Shown piece after piece: positions 17,384 to 25,346 of a DNA stretch of 64,000 nt; within the stretch, counting starts at the first letter, position 1; every line of letters starts with the position of its first letter. This DNA comes from JABMQB01 sp963678235 (GTDB lineage: Bacteria; Bacteroidota; Bacteroidia; Bacteroidales; Prolixibacteraceae): assembly GCA_963678235.1 (NCBI GenBank), contig OY782766.1, positions 992,001 to 1,056,000 on the forward strand. Reading direction: 5' to 3'. The notes beneath the pieces were generated by a model, which was given only the letters and a program-made list of their open reading frames with translations, had not been told where the DNA came from and did not search any database. The translations under genes were made by a program, and so were the position numbers.

Positions 17384-19432
17384 ATGAAGAATTTAGAAGT
17401 TCCAAAACTATATTCAATTAAAATTACTCCAAAAGAGACTTTGGAGAAATGGCTGCATCTGTTGATATTGGGGCGCGCAATTGACAACAAAGCACCAAAT
17501 TATTTAAAACAGGCAATTGGCTGGTCATACCATGCACCCTATGCCGGGCACGATGGAATCCAACTGGCAATGGGACAGCATTTTGAGCAAAAGAAAGACC
17601 ACATGTTCCTTTATTACAGGGATATGCTAAGTGCCCTATCAGCAGGGATGACTGCCGAAGAGATTATCCTTAATGGAATCTCAAAAGCAACCGACCCATC
17701 CAGTGGTGGGAGGCATATGTCGAACCACTTGGCAAAGCCTGAGTGGAATATCCATAGTGTTTCGTCATCAACCGGAAATCATACTTTGCATGCTGTAGGA
17801 ACAGCCAGGGCAATTAAATATTACGGCGAGAAAGCTGTTGCCATTAGTGGGCAGGGCGAATCTTCGGTTTCGGAAGGGTATGTTTATGAAGCAATTGCAG
17901 GTGCCGATAAAGAAAAATTACCGGTTGTTTTTGTAATTCAGGATAATGGCTATGGTATTTCGGTCCCTAAAAAAGATCAAACCGCCAACCGGAAAGTTGC
18001 CAATAACTTTATTGGATTTAAAAACTTACGTATCATCCATTGCAATGGGAAGGACGTGTTTGACTCGATGAATGCCATGGCAGAAGCTAAACGGATTGCA
18101 TTGGAGGAAAGTAAACCCGTAATTTTGCAGGCAAATTGTGTTCGTATGCATTCGCACTCCAATTCCGATGACCATCTTTTATACCGCAGCGACGCAGAAA
18201 GAAATTATGTGGTGGAATACGATCCTTTGGAGAAATTTAAGAGGCTTTTAATCCGTTATAACCGATTAACCGACCAAGAGATTGCTGCTATTGAAGAAAG
18301 TGCTAAAAAAGAGCTAAAACTAGCGCATAAAGCTGCAATGAGTGCGCCGGACCCTTCTCCGGAATCAATTCATGATTTTGTGATTGCTGATCCGTATGTG
18401 CCTCAAAAATATACCGATGGGACGCATAACCAGGATGGGGAAAAGAAAAAATTTATTACTGCATTAAATGAAACCTTAAAAGCAGAATTCAGGCATAATC
18501 CGGATACTTTCATCTGGGGGCAGGATATGGCTAATAAAGATAAAGGTGGGATATTTAATGTATCTAAAGGCATGCAACAGGAATTTGGTCCCAAGCGTGT
18601 ATTTAATGCGCCTATTGCTGAAGATTTTATTATGGGAACGGCAAACGGTATGTCGAGGTACAACGATAAAATTAGGGTGGTTATTGAAGGGGCCGAATTT
18701 GCCGATTACTTTTGGCCCGCAATGGAACAATATGTGGATACAAGTCATGATTACTGGCGTTCAAACGGGAAGTTTTCACCAAATATAACTATTCGATTGG
18801 CTTCAGGAGGCTATATTGGAGGTGGTATGTACCATTCGCAAAACATCGAAGGTTCACTTGCGGCAATTCCTGGAGTACGGATTGTTTATCCAAGCTTTGC
18901 AGATGATGCTGCCGGGTTGCTTCGAACTTCAATGAGATCGGAAGGAATGACTGTTTTTATGGAGCCAAAAGCTTTATATCAGGACCCAAAAGCAGCGACT
19001 GTTGTGCCTGACGATTTTGAAGTTCCCTTCGGAAAAGCCCGAATCAGGAGAGCAGGTACTGATTTAAGTATCATTACCTATGGAAATACTTCACACATGT
19101 GCTTGGAAGTGGCAGATAATTTAAAAGAAGAAGGCTACTCGGTTGAAGTGATTGATATTCGCTCCCTGATCCCGCTTGATAAAGAAACGATTTTTGAATC
19201 GATCAAGAAAACAAATAGGGTCCTGGTCGTGCATGAAGATAAAGTGCATGGAGGTTTTGGGGGCGAAATTGCTGCAATAATAACAGAGGAGGCTTTCGAA
19301 TATTTAGATGCCCCGGTACGTAGGGTTGGTTCGACTTTTACCCCTGTTGGGTTTAACAGGATCCTGGAAAAAGCTGTGCTTCCCAGCACTGAAAAAATAC
19401 AAGAAGCAGCTAAAAAATTATTAGAGTATTAA
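17384..19432 (+). CDS. Fused E1 alpha-beta thiamine-diphosphate dehydrogenase
   Basis: 682 aa from ATG 17384, preceded by AAAAGG; a TTG at 17354 inside the E2 gene is unlikely. The first half is E1 alpha: GRAIDNKAPN, FLYYRDM, and the thiamine-diphosphate motif GQGESSVSEG...DNGYGIS, with Gln where most E1 have Asp in GDG. The second half (from about 345) is E1 beta: IWGQDM, NAPIAEDFIMGTANGM, EGAEFADYFWPAMEQ and YGNTSHMCLE transketolase C-terminal domain. It decarboxylates a 2-oxo acid and acylates the lipoyl group of E2. Single-chain alpha-beta fusions of this kind are common in Bacteroidota and are usually labelled branched-chain (2-oxoisovalerate) dehydrogenases. Confidence 0.92.
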   Translation: MKNLEVPKLYSIKITPKETLEKWLHLLILGRAIDNKAPNYLKQAIGWSYHAPYAGHDGIQLAMGQHFEQKKDHMFLYYRDMLSALSAGMTAEEIILNGISKATDPSSGGRHMSNHLAKPEWNIHSVSSSTGNHTLHAVGTARAIKYYGEKAVAISGQGESSVSEGYVYEAIAGADKEKLPVVFVIQDNGYGISVPKKDQTANRKVANNFIGFKNLRIIHCNGKDVFDSMNAMAEAKRIALEESKPVILQANCVRMHSHSNSDDHLLYRSDAERNYVVEYDPLEKFKRLLIRYNRLTDQEIAAIEESAKKELKLAHKAAMSAPDPSPESIHDFVIADPYVPQKYTDGTHNQDGEKKKFITALNETLKAEFRHNPDTFIWGQDMANKDKGGIFNVSKGMQQEFGPKRVFNAPIAEDFIMGTANGMSRYNDKIRVVIEGAEFADYFWPAMEQYVDTSHDYWRSNGKFSPNITIRLASGGYIGGGMYHSQNIEGSLAAIPGVRIVYPSFADDAAGLLRTSMRSEGMTVFMEPKALYQDPKAATVVPDDFEVPFGKARIRRAGTDLSIITYGNTSHMCLEVADNLKEEGYSVEVIDIRSLIPLDKETIFESIKKTNRVLVVHEDKVHGGFGGEIAAIITEEAFEYLDAPVRRVGSTFTPVGFNRILEKAVLPSTEKIQEAAKKLLEY

Positions 19433-19442
19433 AACCATTGTT

Positions 19443-19952
19443 ATGGATAAAACAGGAATATTTTACAGTTTTAATTCGAATAAAACCAAATTGGTTGCTG
19501 AAAAGGTAATTGCAGAATTTGGTAAAGATCAAATAGAAGTCGTAAATGCAGAAACACTAACAGAAGAAGAGTTTCTTGCTTTCGATAATTTTATATTAGC
19601 CGTCCCGACCTGGTTTGATGGTGAATTACCAAACTATTGGGATGAATTTGTTCCAGCTTTGGAAGATTTGAACCTTAAAGGAAAAACCTTTGCTATTTAT
19701 GGTTTGGGCGACCAAAAAGGGTATCCCGAAAATTTTGGAGATGCCATTGGTATTATGGCAGGAATTATTGAAGAATGCGGCGGCAAAGTTGTGGGAAGCA
19801 CATCAACTGAAGGATATACCTTTGAATCATCTCGTGCACTGCGGGATGGGCAATTTGTAGGTTTAGTTATTGACCAGGAAAATCAGGCAAGGCTTACAAA
19901 ATCAAGGATTAAAGATTGGGTGACGGATATTAAGAAGGTTATGAAAACGTAA
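19443..19952 (+). CDS. fldA: Flavodoxin
   Basis: 169 aa. It is a long-chain flavodoxin, a small FMN electron carrier. The N-terminal phosphate loop is FYSFNSNKTKLVAEK (canonical T-x-T-G-x-T is changed to S-x-N-S-N-K-T). Other flavin contacts are VPTWFDGELPNYWDEF and YGLGDQKGYPENFGDA, which closely match FldA signatures. Length fits the family. It starts 10 bp after the E1 gene and may be cotranscribed, but a flavodoxin is not a usual part of the dehydrogenase complex. A strong terminator follows. Confidence 0.92.
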   Translation: MDKTGIFYSFNSNKTKLVAEKVIAEFGKDQIEVVNAETLTEEEFLAFDNFILAVPTWFDGELPNYWDEFVPALEDLNLKGKTFAIYGLGDQKGYPENFGDAIGIMAGIIEECGGKVVGSTSTEGYTFESSRALRDGQFVGLVIDQENQARLTKSRIKDWVTDIKKVMKT

Positions 19953-19963
19953 ATAAGCACATC

Positions 19964-20000
19964 GAAAGGCTGCAACTTAAAATTGCAGCCTTTCTTTTTG
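19964..20000 (+). terminator. Intrinsic terminator after the flavodoxin gene
   Basis: AAAGGCTGCAA and TTGCAGCCTTT form an 11-bp perfect stem with a 7-base loop, followed by a T-rich run. It should end the E2-E1-fldA transcript. Confidence 0.9.
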
Positions 20001-20002
20001 GC

Positions 20003-20010
20003 TACTTTTG
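20003..20010 (+). promoter_or_regulatory. -7 box (TACTTTTG) for mgsA
   Basis: TACTTTTG fits TAnnTTTG and lies 24 bp before the mgsA ATG, directly after the terminator. A TTG at 19983 is 17 bp upstream, a shorter spacing than usual. Confidence 0.5.
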
Positions 20011-20033
20011 GTACGAATTAAAACCCTTGGAAA

Positions 20034-20507
20034 ATGAAAAAGAAAAAGACCATAGGCATAGTTGCCCACGACAATAGGAAAAAGGATATTCTTGAATGGG
20101 TTTCGTACAACTGGAAAGAATTTATCCCACACAGGTTAATTTGTACAGGTACAACTGGAAAACTCACCGAAGAAATACTAAAGAAGAATTGTGAAGAGAA
20201 TAATGCAATACCACCAGATGTAATTAAATTAAAATCAGGTCCTTTGGGGGGAGACCAGCAACTTGGGGCTTATATTTCGGAAGGGAAAGTGGATTTGCTC
20301 ATATTCTTTTGGGACCCAATGCAACCACAGCCACATGATGTTGACGTAAAAGCATTGCTAAGGATATCTGTTTTGTACAATATCCCAACTGCATCGAACC
20401 GTTCTACTGCCGACTTTTTAATCTCTTCGCCTTTGTTTCATGAAGAGTATCAGCCTTTTATTAAAGATTATTCTGGTTATATCAAAAGGGATGTTGATTT
20501 AGAATAA
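20034..20507 (+). CDS. mgsA: Methylglyoxal synthase
   Basis: 157 aa. It converts dihydroxyacetone phosphate to methylglyoxal and phosphate, a bypass of lower glycolysis that relieves phosphate stress. Family landmarks are IVAHDNRK at the N-terminus, TGTTG phosphate loop, the catalytic Asp region SGPLGGDQQLG, DLLIFFWDPMQPQPHDVDVKAL and the C-terminal NIPTASNRSTADFLISS. Length is close to the usual 150 residues. It has its own promoter-like box after the upstream terminator. Confidence 0.97.
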   Translation: MKKKKTIGIVAHDNRKKDILEWVSYNWKEFIPHRLICTGTTGKLTEEILKKNCEENNAIPPDVIKLKSGPLGGDQQLGAYISEGKVDLLIFFWDPMQPQPHDVDVKALLRISVLYNIPTASNRSTADFLISSPLFHEEYQPFIKDYSGYIKRDVDLE

Positions 20508-20603
20508 ATATCATTTTTATATTCAATCGTCATCATAAAGAATATGCTAAAAGGTTTCTATTAATGATCAGATTAATTAAATTTGATTGATATAGATATC
20601 TTT

Positions 20604-21029
20604 ATGGGACCTCAGAAAAAAAAATCATTCTTGAAACTCCCCGAATATCCGGGTGGGAAAATTGCCCTTAAGAAATATATTGCGGATAATTTAAGGTACC
20701 CAATTGAAGCACAAAAGGCTGGAGTAGAAGGTATTGTGTATTTAAGTGCTGAAATTGACGACAATGGAAATGTTGGGGAGGTGATTGTTTCCAAAGGTTT
20801 GGGGTATGGCTGTGACGAAGAAGCAATAAGGGTAGTTAAGCTTATGAAATTTGGATCTGTAAAAAACCGGGGAAAACGGGTAAAAACAAAAAAGAACTTT
20901 CGGATTGCTTTTAAAGAAAACAAACCGCCGGAAAAGCAAATTTCCTTTTCCATAAAAAAAGAAGTCTCAGATTCAGGGAAAAATGAACCACCTAAAAAAT
21001 ATGGGTATACAATTCCTTTGAAGCGATAG
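20604..21029 (+). CDS. Small protein with TonB C-terminal domain, no membrane anchor
   Basis: 141 aa from ATG 20604 (TTG 20583 adds seven residues). Residues 10-95 match the TonB C-terminal domain seen in Bacteroidota: PEYPGGKIALKKYIADNLRYP, AQKAGVEGIVYLSAEIDDNGNV, and GCDEEAIRVVKLM. Normal TonB has an N-terminal membrane helix and a Pro-rich spacer; neither is present, and I see no signal peptide. The tail is Lys-rich. It may be a truncated or soluble derivative rather than a working energy transducer, or act as a binding module; the function is unknown. Confidence 0.8.
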   Translation: MGPQKKKSFLKLPEYPGGKIALKKYIADNLRYPIEAQKAGVEGIVYLSAEIDDNGNVGEVIVSKGLGYGCDEEAIRVVKLMKFGSVKNRGKRVKTKKNFRIAFKENKPPEKQISFSIKKEVSDSGKNEPPKKYGYTIPLKR

Positions 21030-21102
21030 TTTAAAGAAGGGAGAAATCAGTAGGTAAAACTATTTTGGTGTGCGATTGTTAATCATTAAAACAATCCACA
21101 TA

Positions 21103-22104
21103 ATGAATTATACCGATAAAGAGGTTTTACAAATCGACCAGATAAGCGTCACGAACCACTTGCCTGACCTTGGGATCGAGGTGGTCAGAAAAGAAATAAT
21201 TGAAGGCTTAAGCGTTGATAGCAAGTATATTTCAAGTAAATTTTTCTACGATGAATCAGGTTCCCGGATTTTTGGCGAAATAACACAATTGGAAGAATAT
21301 TATCCTACCCGGACTGAAATTGCTATTTTGAAACAAATCGCCCCAAAACTGATGAAGCAGGTAAAGAATGTGGATTTGGTTGAACTTGGGAGTGGCGATA
21401 GTAGCAAAATTTCGATACTTCTCGATGCGGTTCCCGAAGAAAATATGCCCTCTATTCATTACCTTCCGGTGGATGTGAGCCAGTCTGTGCTGGAAGATGC
21501 TGCCAGCCAATTGATTAAGCAATACCCAAACCTTACTGTTAGCTGCCAGGTCGCCGATTTTGCACGCCAGTTGGATAAAATACCCCATAATGCCCAGAGG
21601 CTGTTTTGTTTTTTTGGAAGCACGATTGGAAATTTTGAGTGGGAAGAAGCAAATTTTTTTCTAAAAGAATTGAGCAGTAGTATGTATCCTGGGGATCAGT
21701 TGCTTATTGGTTTTGACATGGTTAAAGATATAAATGTTTTGCACCGTGCCTATAACGATTCGAAAGGGGTTACAGCTGCTTTTAATTTAAATATATTGAA
21801 TTCAATTGGTCAGATTATACAGGCAGATATTCCCACGGAATTATTTGAACATAAAGCACTTTACAATCCAGATAAATCGAGGATTGAAATGTACCTGCAG
21901 GCGAAAGAACATGTGCGTTTTAGCTCAAACAGCCTGCCGGGTGAACTAATTATCAACAAAGGGGAAAGCATTCATACAGAGAATTCCCATAAATATTCAA
22001 TGGAGGATATCCATACGTTTGCAAATGTTGCAGGTTTGAGGGTCAGGGATATTTATATGGATTCACGGAAGTGGTTTTCATTGGCACATTTTGAGAAAGA
22101 ATAA
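21103..22104 (+). CDS. egtD: EgtD-like L-histidine N-alpha-methyltransferase
   Basis: 333 aa from ATG 21103; a GTG at 21070 would add 11 residues not typical of the family. It belongs to the histidine-specific SAM-dependent methyltransferases: KFFYDESGSRIFGEITQLEEYYPTR at the start, the SAM site LVELGSGDSSKI, HYLPVDVSQSVL and FFGSTIGNFEW. EgtD trimethylates histidine to hercynine, the first step to ergothioneine. No EgtB-like sulfoxide synthase or EgtE is adjacent; the next gene (31 bp downstream) is a Tat aldo/keto reductase. The exact product is therefore inferred from family only. Confidence 0.85.
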   Translation: MNYTDKEVLQIDQISVTNHLPDLGIEVVRKEIIEGLSVDSKYISSKFFYDESGSRIFGEITQLEEYYPTRTEIAILKQIAPKLMKQVKNVDLVELGSGDSSKISILLDAVPEENMPSIHYLPVDVSQSVLEDAASQLIKQYPNLTVSCQVADFARQLDKIPHNAQRLFCFFGSTIGNFEWEEANFFLKELSSSMYPGDQLLIGFDMVKDINVLHRAYNDSKGVTAAFNLNILNSIGQIIQADIPTELFEHKALYNPDKSRIEMYLQAKEHVRFSSNSLPGELIINKGESIHTENSHKYSMEDIHTFANVAGLRVRDIYMDSRKWFSLAHFEKE

Positions 22105-22134
22105 AACAATATATAAATCTTAAAAAAATCGAAA

Positions 22135-23145
22135 ATGAATAAGAATACTTCAGAAATTAATCGACGAAAATTTTTGAAATTATCTGCATCATTTGCGGCA
22201 ATGCTTAGTTTGCCACTGGGATTGAAATCAAGTGTGTCGGATAAATGGGGAAGTGTTTTACCAACGCGCCCACTGGGAAATACGGGTTTGGATGTTTCGA
22301 TGTTTGCAATTGGAGGTGGAGCTTTGCGTTCGGATTACCAAACAATGGAATCGATCATAGAAACAGCCATACAGCAAGGATGTCGGTTTTTTGAAACCGC
22401 TCGTAGTTATAGTGGTGGAAGAAGCGAGATTGGTTTTGGAAAATATCTTACACCAAATTACCGAAATGAAATTACCCTATTGTCGAAAACCAGGGCAACC
22501 GATGGCGAAGGCTTGAAAAAAGAATTAGATGAATCGCTCACAGCCCTAAAAACAGATCATCTGGACATTTACTTAATTCATGCCGTAAATAGTATCGATG
22601 ATTTGGAGAACCGCTTAAAACAAGGCGTTTTTGATGAAATAGTAAAGGCTAAAGAGCAAGGAATGATAAAACACATTGGGTTCAGTGGTCATACCCACCC
22701 CGATATAAACAATTATTTTATGGATAAAAATTTCCCTGAACTAGAAGTGGTTTTAATGCCTATGAATGTTGTTGATCCGGTGCAGCATAGTTTTGTTTTG
22801 AATAGTTTGCCCAAAGCAATTGAGAAAAATATTGGGGTAATAGGTATGAAAGTTTTTGCCGGTGGTGGTATGTTTGGAGGGGAAGTAAAGTGGGGGAGAA
22901 ACGTGGGAGAAAAACGGGAAGCCTTAATCCCCGATGTTATTACCAAAAAAGAAGCACAATATTTTGCCTATTCGCTACCTATAGCTTCCGCTACCATTGG
23001 CTGCCAAGATGCCTTTCAGGTGAAAGAGAACATTGAAAATACCAGAAGTTTCCAGGAGTTGGACGAAGTAGCACGTAAACAATTGATTGAACGGGTAACT
23101 GAAATTGCATTAAATAACACTATCGAGCATTATAAACTAAGGTGA
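22135..23145 (+). CDS. Tat-exported aldo/keto reductase
   Basis: 336 aa. A twin-arginine signal (NRRKFLKLSASF, residues 9-20, then a hydrophobic stretch) sends it across the inner membrane folded. The aldo/keto reductase barrel begins RPLGNTGLDVSMFAIGGGA. Catalytic residues of the family are visible but altered: FFETARSY has Glu where the catalytic Asp is usual, with Tyr in place; Lys in SKTRA and His in YLIHAVN follow. It would reduce or oxidise a carbonyl with a nicotinamide cofactor, which is unusual outside the cytoplasm, so the bound cofactor must be acquired before export. Substrate unknown. Confidence 0.88.
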   Translation: MNKNTSEINRRKFLKLSASFAAMLSLPLGLKSSVSDKWGSVLPTRPLGNTGLDVSMFAIGGGALRSDYQTMESIIETAIQQGCRFFETARSYSGGRSEIGFGKYLTPNYRNEITLLSKTRATDGEGLKKELDESLTALKTDHLDIYLIHAVNSIDDLENRLKQGVFDEIVKAKEQGMIKHIGFSGHTHPDINNYFMDKNFPELEVVLMPMNVVDPVQHSFVLNSLPKAIEKNIGVIGMKVFAGGGMFGGEVKWGRNVGEKREALIPDVITKKEAQYFAYSLPIASATIGCQDAFQVKENIENTRSFQELDEVARKQLIERVTEIALNNTIEHYKLR

Positions 23146-23178
23146 TTCTTTTTCATTTGTCCGTTAAGAAAATATCTC

Positions 23179-23258
23179 GTCCCTACGGGACTTCCTTTTG
23201 AAATATGTAACTCCTATTCTACCAACATCTTGCCTTATGGGGCTGTTCCGTTAGGAAC
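23179..23258. repeat. Row of short hairpins, dispersed-repeat-like
   Basis: Three stem-loops lie in about 80 bp of an untranslated stretch: GTCCCTACGGGAC (23179-23191), GCCTTATGGGGC (23232-23243) and GTTCCGTTAGGAAC (23245-23258). From memory, similar hairpin strings occur as multicopy intergenic elements in Bacteroidota genomes. The remaining sequence between the reductase gene and the lexA promoter (23259-23459) holds nothing else I can name. Confidence 0.5.
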
Positions 23259-23459
23259 TCAATGTGGGAAGAAATAAAATATGAGTCTCGATACCTGGAT
23301 AAGTACAGAGATAATTGTAAAATTTTATTGGGACCAATGATTTTTTTTAAGCTTTATGCTTATAACTGAAAAAGTCATGGTTTATCTATTGTTCTGTTAA
23401 TAAGCAAAACCCTAAATTCTACCATTCGTTCAAAATCATTAAAACAGTTGAAAATTTCA

Positions 23460-23494
23460 TTTGTTTTTGATGTATACAAGGTGTATATTTGTGT
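23460..23494 (+). promoter_or_regulatory. lexA promoter with LexA-operator-like dyad
   Basis: TTTG at 23460-23463 and TATATTTG at 23484-23491 are separated by exactly 20 bp, an ideal Bacteroidota promoter. GTATAC/GTGTATA dyads overlap the -10 region (TGTATACAAGGTGTATA), a good autoregulatory operator candidate. Transcription should start at about 23494-23496, at the ATG itself. Confidence 0.7.
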
Positions 23495-24121
23495 ATGCAA
23501 AATACGATTTCAAATAAAGAATTGGCAGCAATTCGCGTTATGCGAAACTTCCTGATGAAGAATGGAAGAATGCCCAGTGTGCGGGAGTTGATGAAGGAGA
23601 TGGAGTATAAATCGCCCCGTTCGGCATCCATGATTTTTCAGGGCTTGCAAGATAAAGGAATCGTAAATAAGCGAAACGATGGAAGTTTTCAGTTGGTGCA
23701 ACATGAAGTGCCTGCCGACAAAAATATCAGGGCACAAACCGTAAAAATCCCTCTTTTAGGAACGGTTGCCTGCGGGTTGCCCATTTTAGCGGAAGAAAAT
23801 ATTGAAGCCCAGTTTGCCATATCCGTAAAGCTGGCCAAACCGCCCCATAATTATTTTTTGTTGCGTGCCCAGGGGGATTCCATGAACCTTAAAGGCATTA
23901 ACGATGGCGACTTGGTTTTAATCCGGCAGCAAAACACTGCCAATGATGGAGATATTGTTTTGGCATTAATTGACGATGAAGCAACCTTAAAAGAACTGAA
24001 AATAAATGAGCATAATGTGGTTTTGTTGCCACGCTCATCGAATAAGGCGCATACCCCCATTATCCTTTCCAGGGACTTTATTGTGCAAGGGGTTGTAATG
24101 GATACGATCCCCGGAATTTAG
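23495..24121 (+). CDS. lexA: LexA-type SOS repressor
   Basis: 208 aa from ATG 23495. An N-terminal winged helix (residues 1-65: MPSVRELMKEMEYKSPRSASMIFQGL) is followed by an S24 autoprotease domain. The self-cleavage site is VACG near residue 88 (Cys-Gly instead of the common Ala-Gly), the catalytic Ser lies in AQGDSMN and the Lys in DEATLKEL. RecA-stimulated cleavage would derepress the cassette. The Pol IV gene follows after 10 bp with a very strong ribosome site, and the DnaE-like gene after that, so this protein likely controls a mutagenesis operon. It could be a dedicated second LexA rather than the genome-wide one. Confidence 0.9.
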   Translation: MQNTISNKELAAIRVMRNFLMKNGRMPSVRELMKEMEYKSPRSASMIFQGLQDKGIVNKRNDGSFQLVQHEVPADKNIRAQTVKIPLLGTVACGLPILAEENIEAQFAISVKLAKPPHNYFLLRAQGDSMNLKGINDGDLVLIRQQNTANDGDIVLALIDDEATLKELKINEHNVVLLPRSSNKAHTPIILSRDFIVQGVVMDTIPGI

Positions 24122-24127
24122 GAGGTA
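24118..24127 (+). promoter_or_regulatory. Unusually strong Shine-Dalgarno before the Pol IV gene
   Basis: TTTAGGAGGT spans the lexA stop codon and ends 5 bp before the ATG at 24132. A near-perfect Shine-Dalgarno is rare in this window and suggests coupled, efficient translation. Confidence 0.75.
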
Positions 24128-24131
24128 TGCG

Positions 24132-25346
24132 ATGGAAAAATCAATCATACACATTGATTTGGATACCTTTTATGTATCCTGCGAGCGCTTGCTTGATTCG
24201 AGCCTCAATGGCAAACCGGTATTGGTGGGGGGCACCAGCGGAAGGGGGGTTGTAGCCGCCTGTAGTTACGAGGCAAGGGCTTACGGTGTACATTCTGCCA
24301 TGCCAATGCGAATGGCTCAAATGCTTTGTCCTGAAGCAGTTGTAATTAGAGGGAACAGTGCTGTTTATAGTAAATTTTCGGATACCATTACCGAGATTGT
24401 AAAAGAAGATTCGCCTTTGTATGAAAAATCATCCATCGATGAGTTTTATATCGATGCAAGTGGCATGGACAAATTTTATGGCTGTTATAAATGGGCACAG
24501 GAGCTTCGCAGCCGGATTATAAAAGAAACAGGCTTGCCCATTTCTTTTGGGTTATCAACCAGCAAAACAGTGGCAAAGGTTGGTACCAACGAAGCAAAAC
24601 CCAATAACCACATACGCATTTCGAGAGGAGAAGAAAAGCCTTTTTTGGCACCTCTTCAGGTAAAAAAAATCCCTATGGTTGGCGATCAAACAAACCGGAT
24701 GCTTTGCAGTATGGGCGTAAAATATGTAAAAACAGTGCAGGAAATGCCCATTGAACTGATGGAAAGGGTTATGGGTAAAAATGGCATTGTGCTTTGGAAA
24801 AAAGCCCAGGGCATTGATAATACCCCCGTTACGCCTTACCATGAGCGCAAATCTGTTTCGTCATCCCTCACCTTCGAACGCGATACCATTGACATACAAA
24901 AGCTAAAAAGCCTGCTTGCAGCCATGGCAGAAAAGCTTGCGTTTTACCTGCGTAACGGTAACAAGTTAACATCGTGTGTTACCGTAACCATTCGCTATTC
25001 TGACTTTGACACGCGAACCAGGCAAAAGCGAATCCCATACACATCGCTCGATCATAAACTTCTGGAAACAGTAATGGGGCTTTTCGACCAGTTATACGAC
25101 CGCAGGGTACTTGTTCGCTTGGTGGGTGTGCGCTACAGCCATCTTGTTGGTGGGGCTTACCAGATCAACCTTTTCGAAGATTCATCGGAAGTAATTAAGC
25201 TTTACCAGGCAATGGATAAAATACGTAACCGCTATGGGCAGGATTCGGTAAAGCGGGCAGTAACTTTAGGGGTAAGGGGCATAGGGCAAATGAGTAACCC
25301 TTTTAATGGGCAACCTCCCGTTATTCCTGCACATAGAAGAAGGTAA
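24132..25346 (+). CDS. dinB: Y-family DNA polymerase IV
   Basis: 404 aa. The protein carries the Y-family catalytic motifs: HIDLDTFYVSCE (first Asp) and SSIDEFYID (Asp-Glu), so it should be an active translesion polymerase, unlike catalytically dead ImuB. A little-finger domain follows (about 240-350), and QINLFED near residue 345 is a beta-clamp-binding motif. Length matches DinB. It sits between lexA and a DnaE-like polymerase gene and overlaps the latter by one base (TAATG), an arrangement like lexA-imuA-imuB-dnaE2 cassettes but with no imuA. Confidence 0.94.
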   Translation: MEKSIIHIDLDTFYVSCERLLDSSLNGKPVLVGGTSGRGVVAACSYEARAYGVHSAMPMRMAQMLCPEAVVIRGNSAVYSKFSDTITEIVKEDSPLYEKSSIDEFYIDASGMDKFYGCYKWAQELRSRIIKETGLPISFGLSTSKTVAKVGTNEAKPNNHIRISRGEEKPFLAPLQVKKIPMVGDQTNRMLCSMGVKYVKTVQEMPIELMERVMGKNGIVLWKKAQGIDNTPVTPYHERKSVSSSLTFERDTIDIQKLKSLLAAMAEKLAFYLRNGNKLTSCVTVTIRYSDFDTRTRQKRIPYTSLDHKLLETVMGLFDQLYDRRVLVRLVGVRYSHLVGGAYQINLFEDSSEVIKLYQAMDKIRNRYGQDSVKRAVTLGVRGIGQMSNPFNGQPPVIPAHRRR

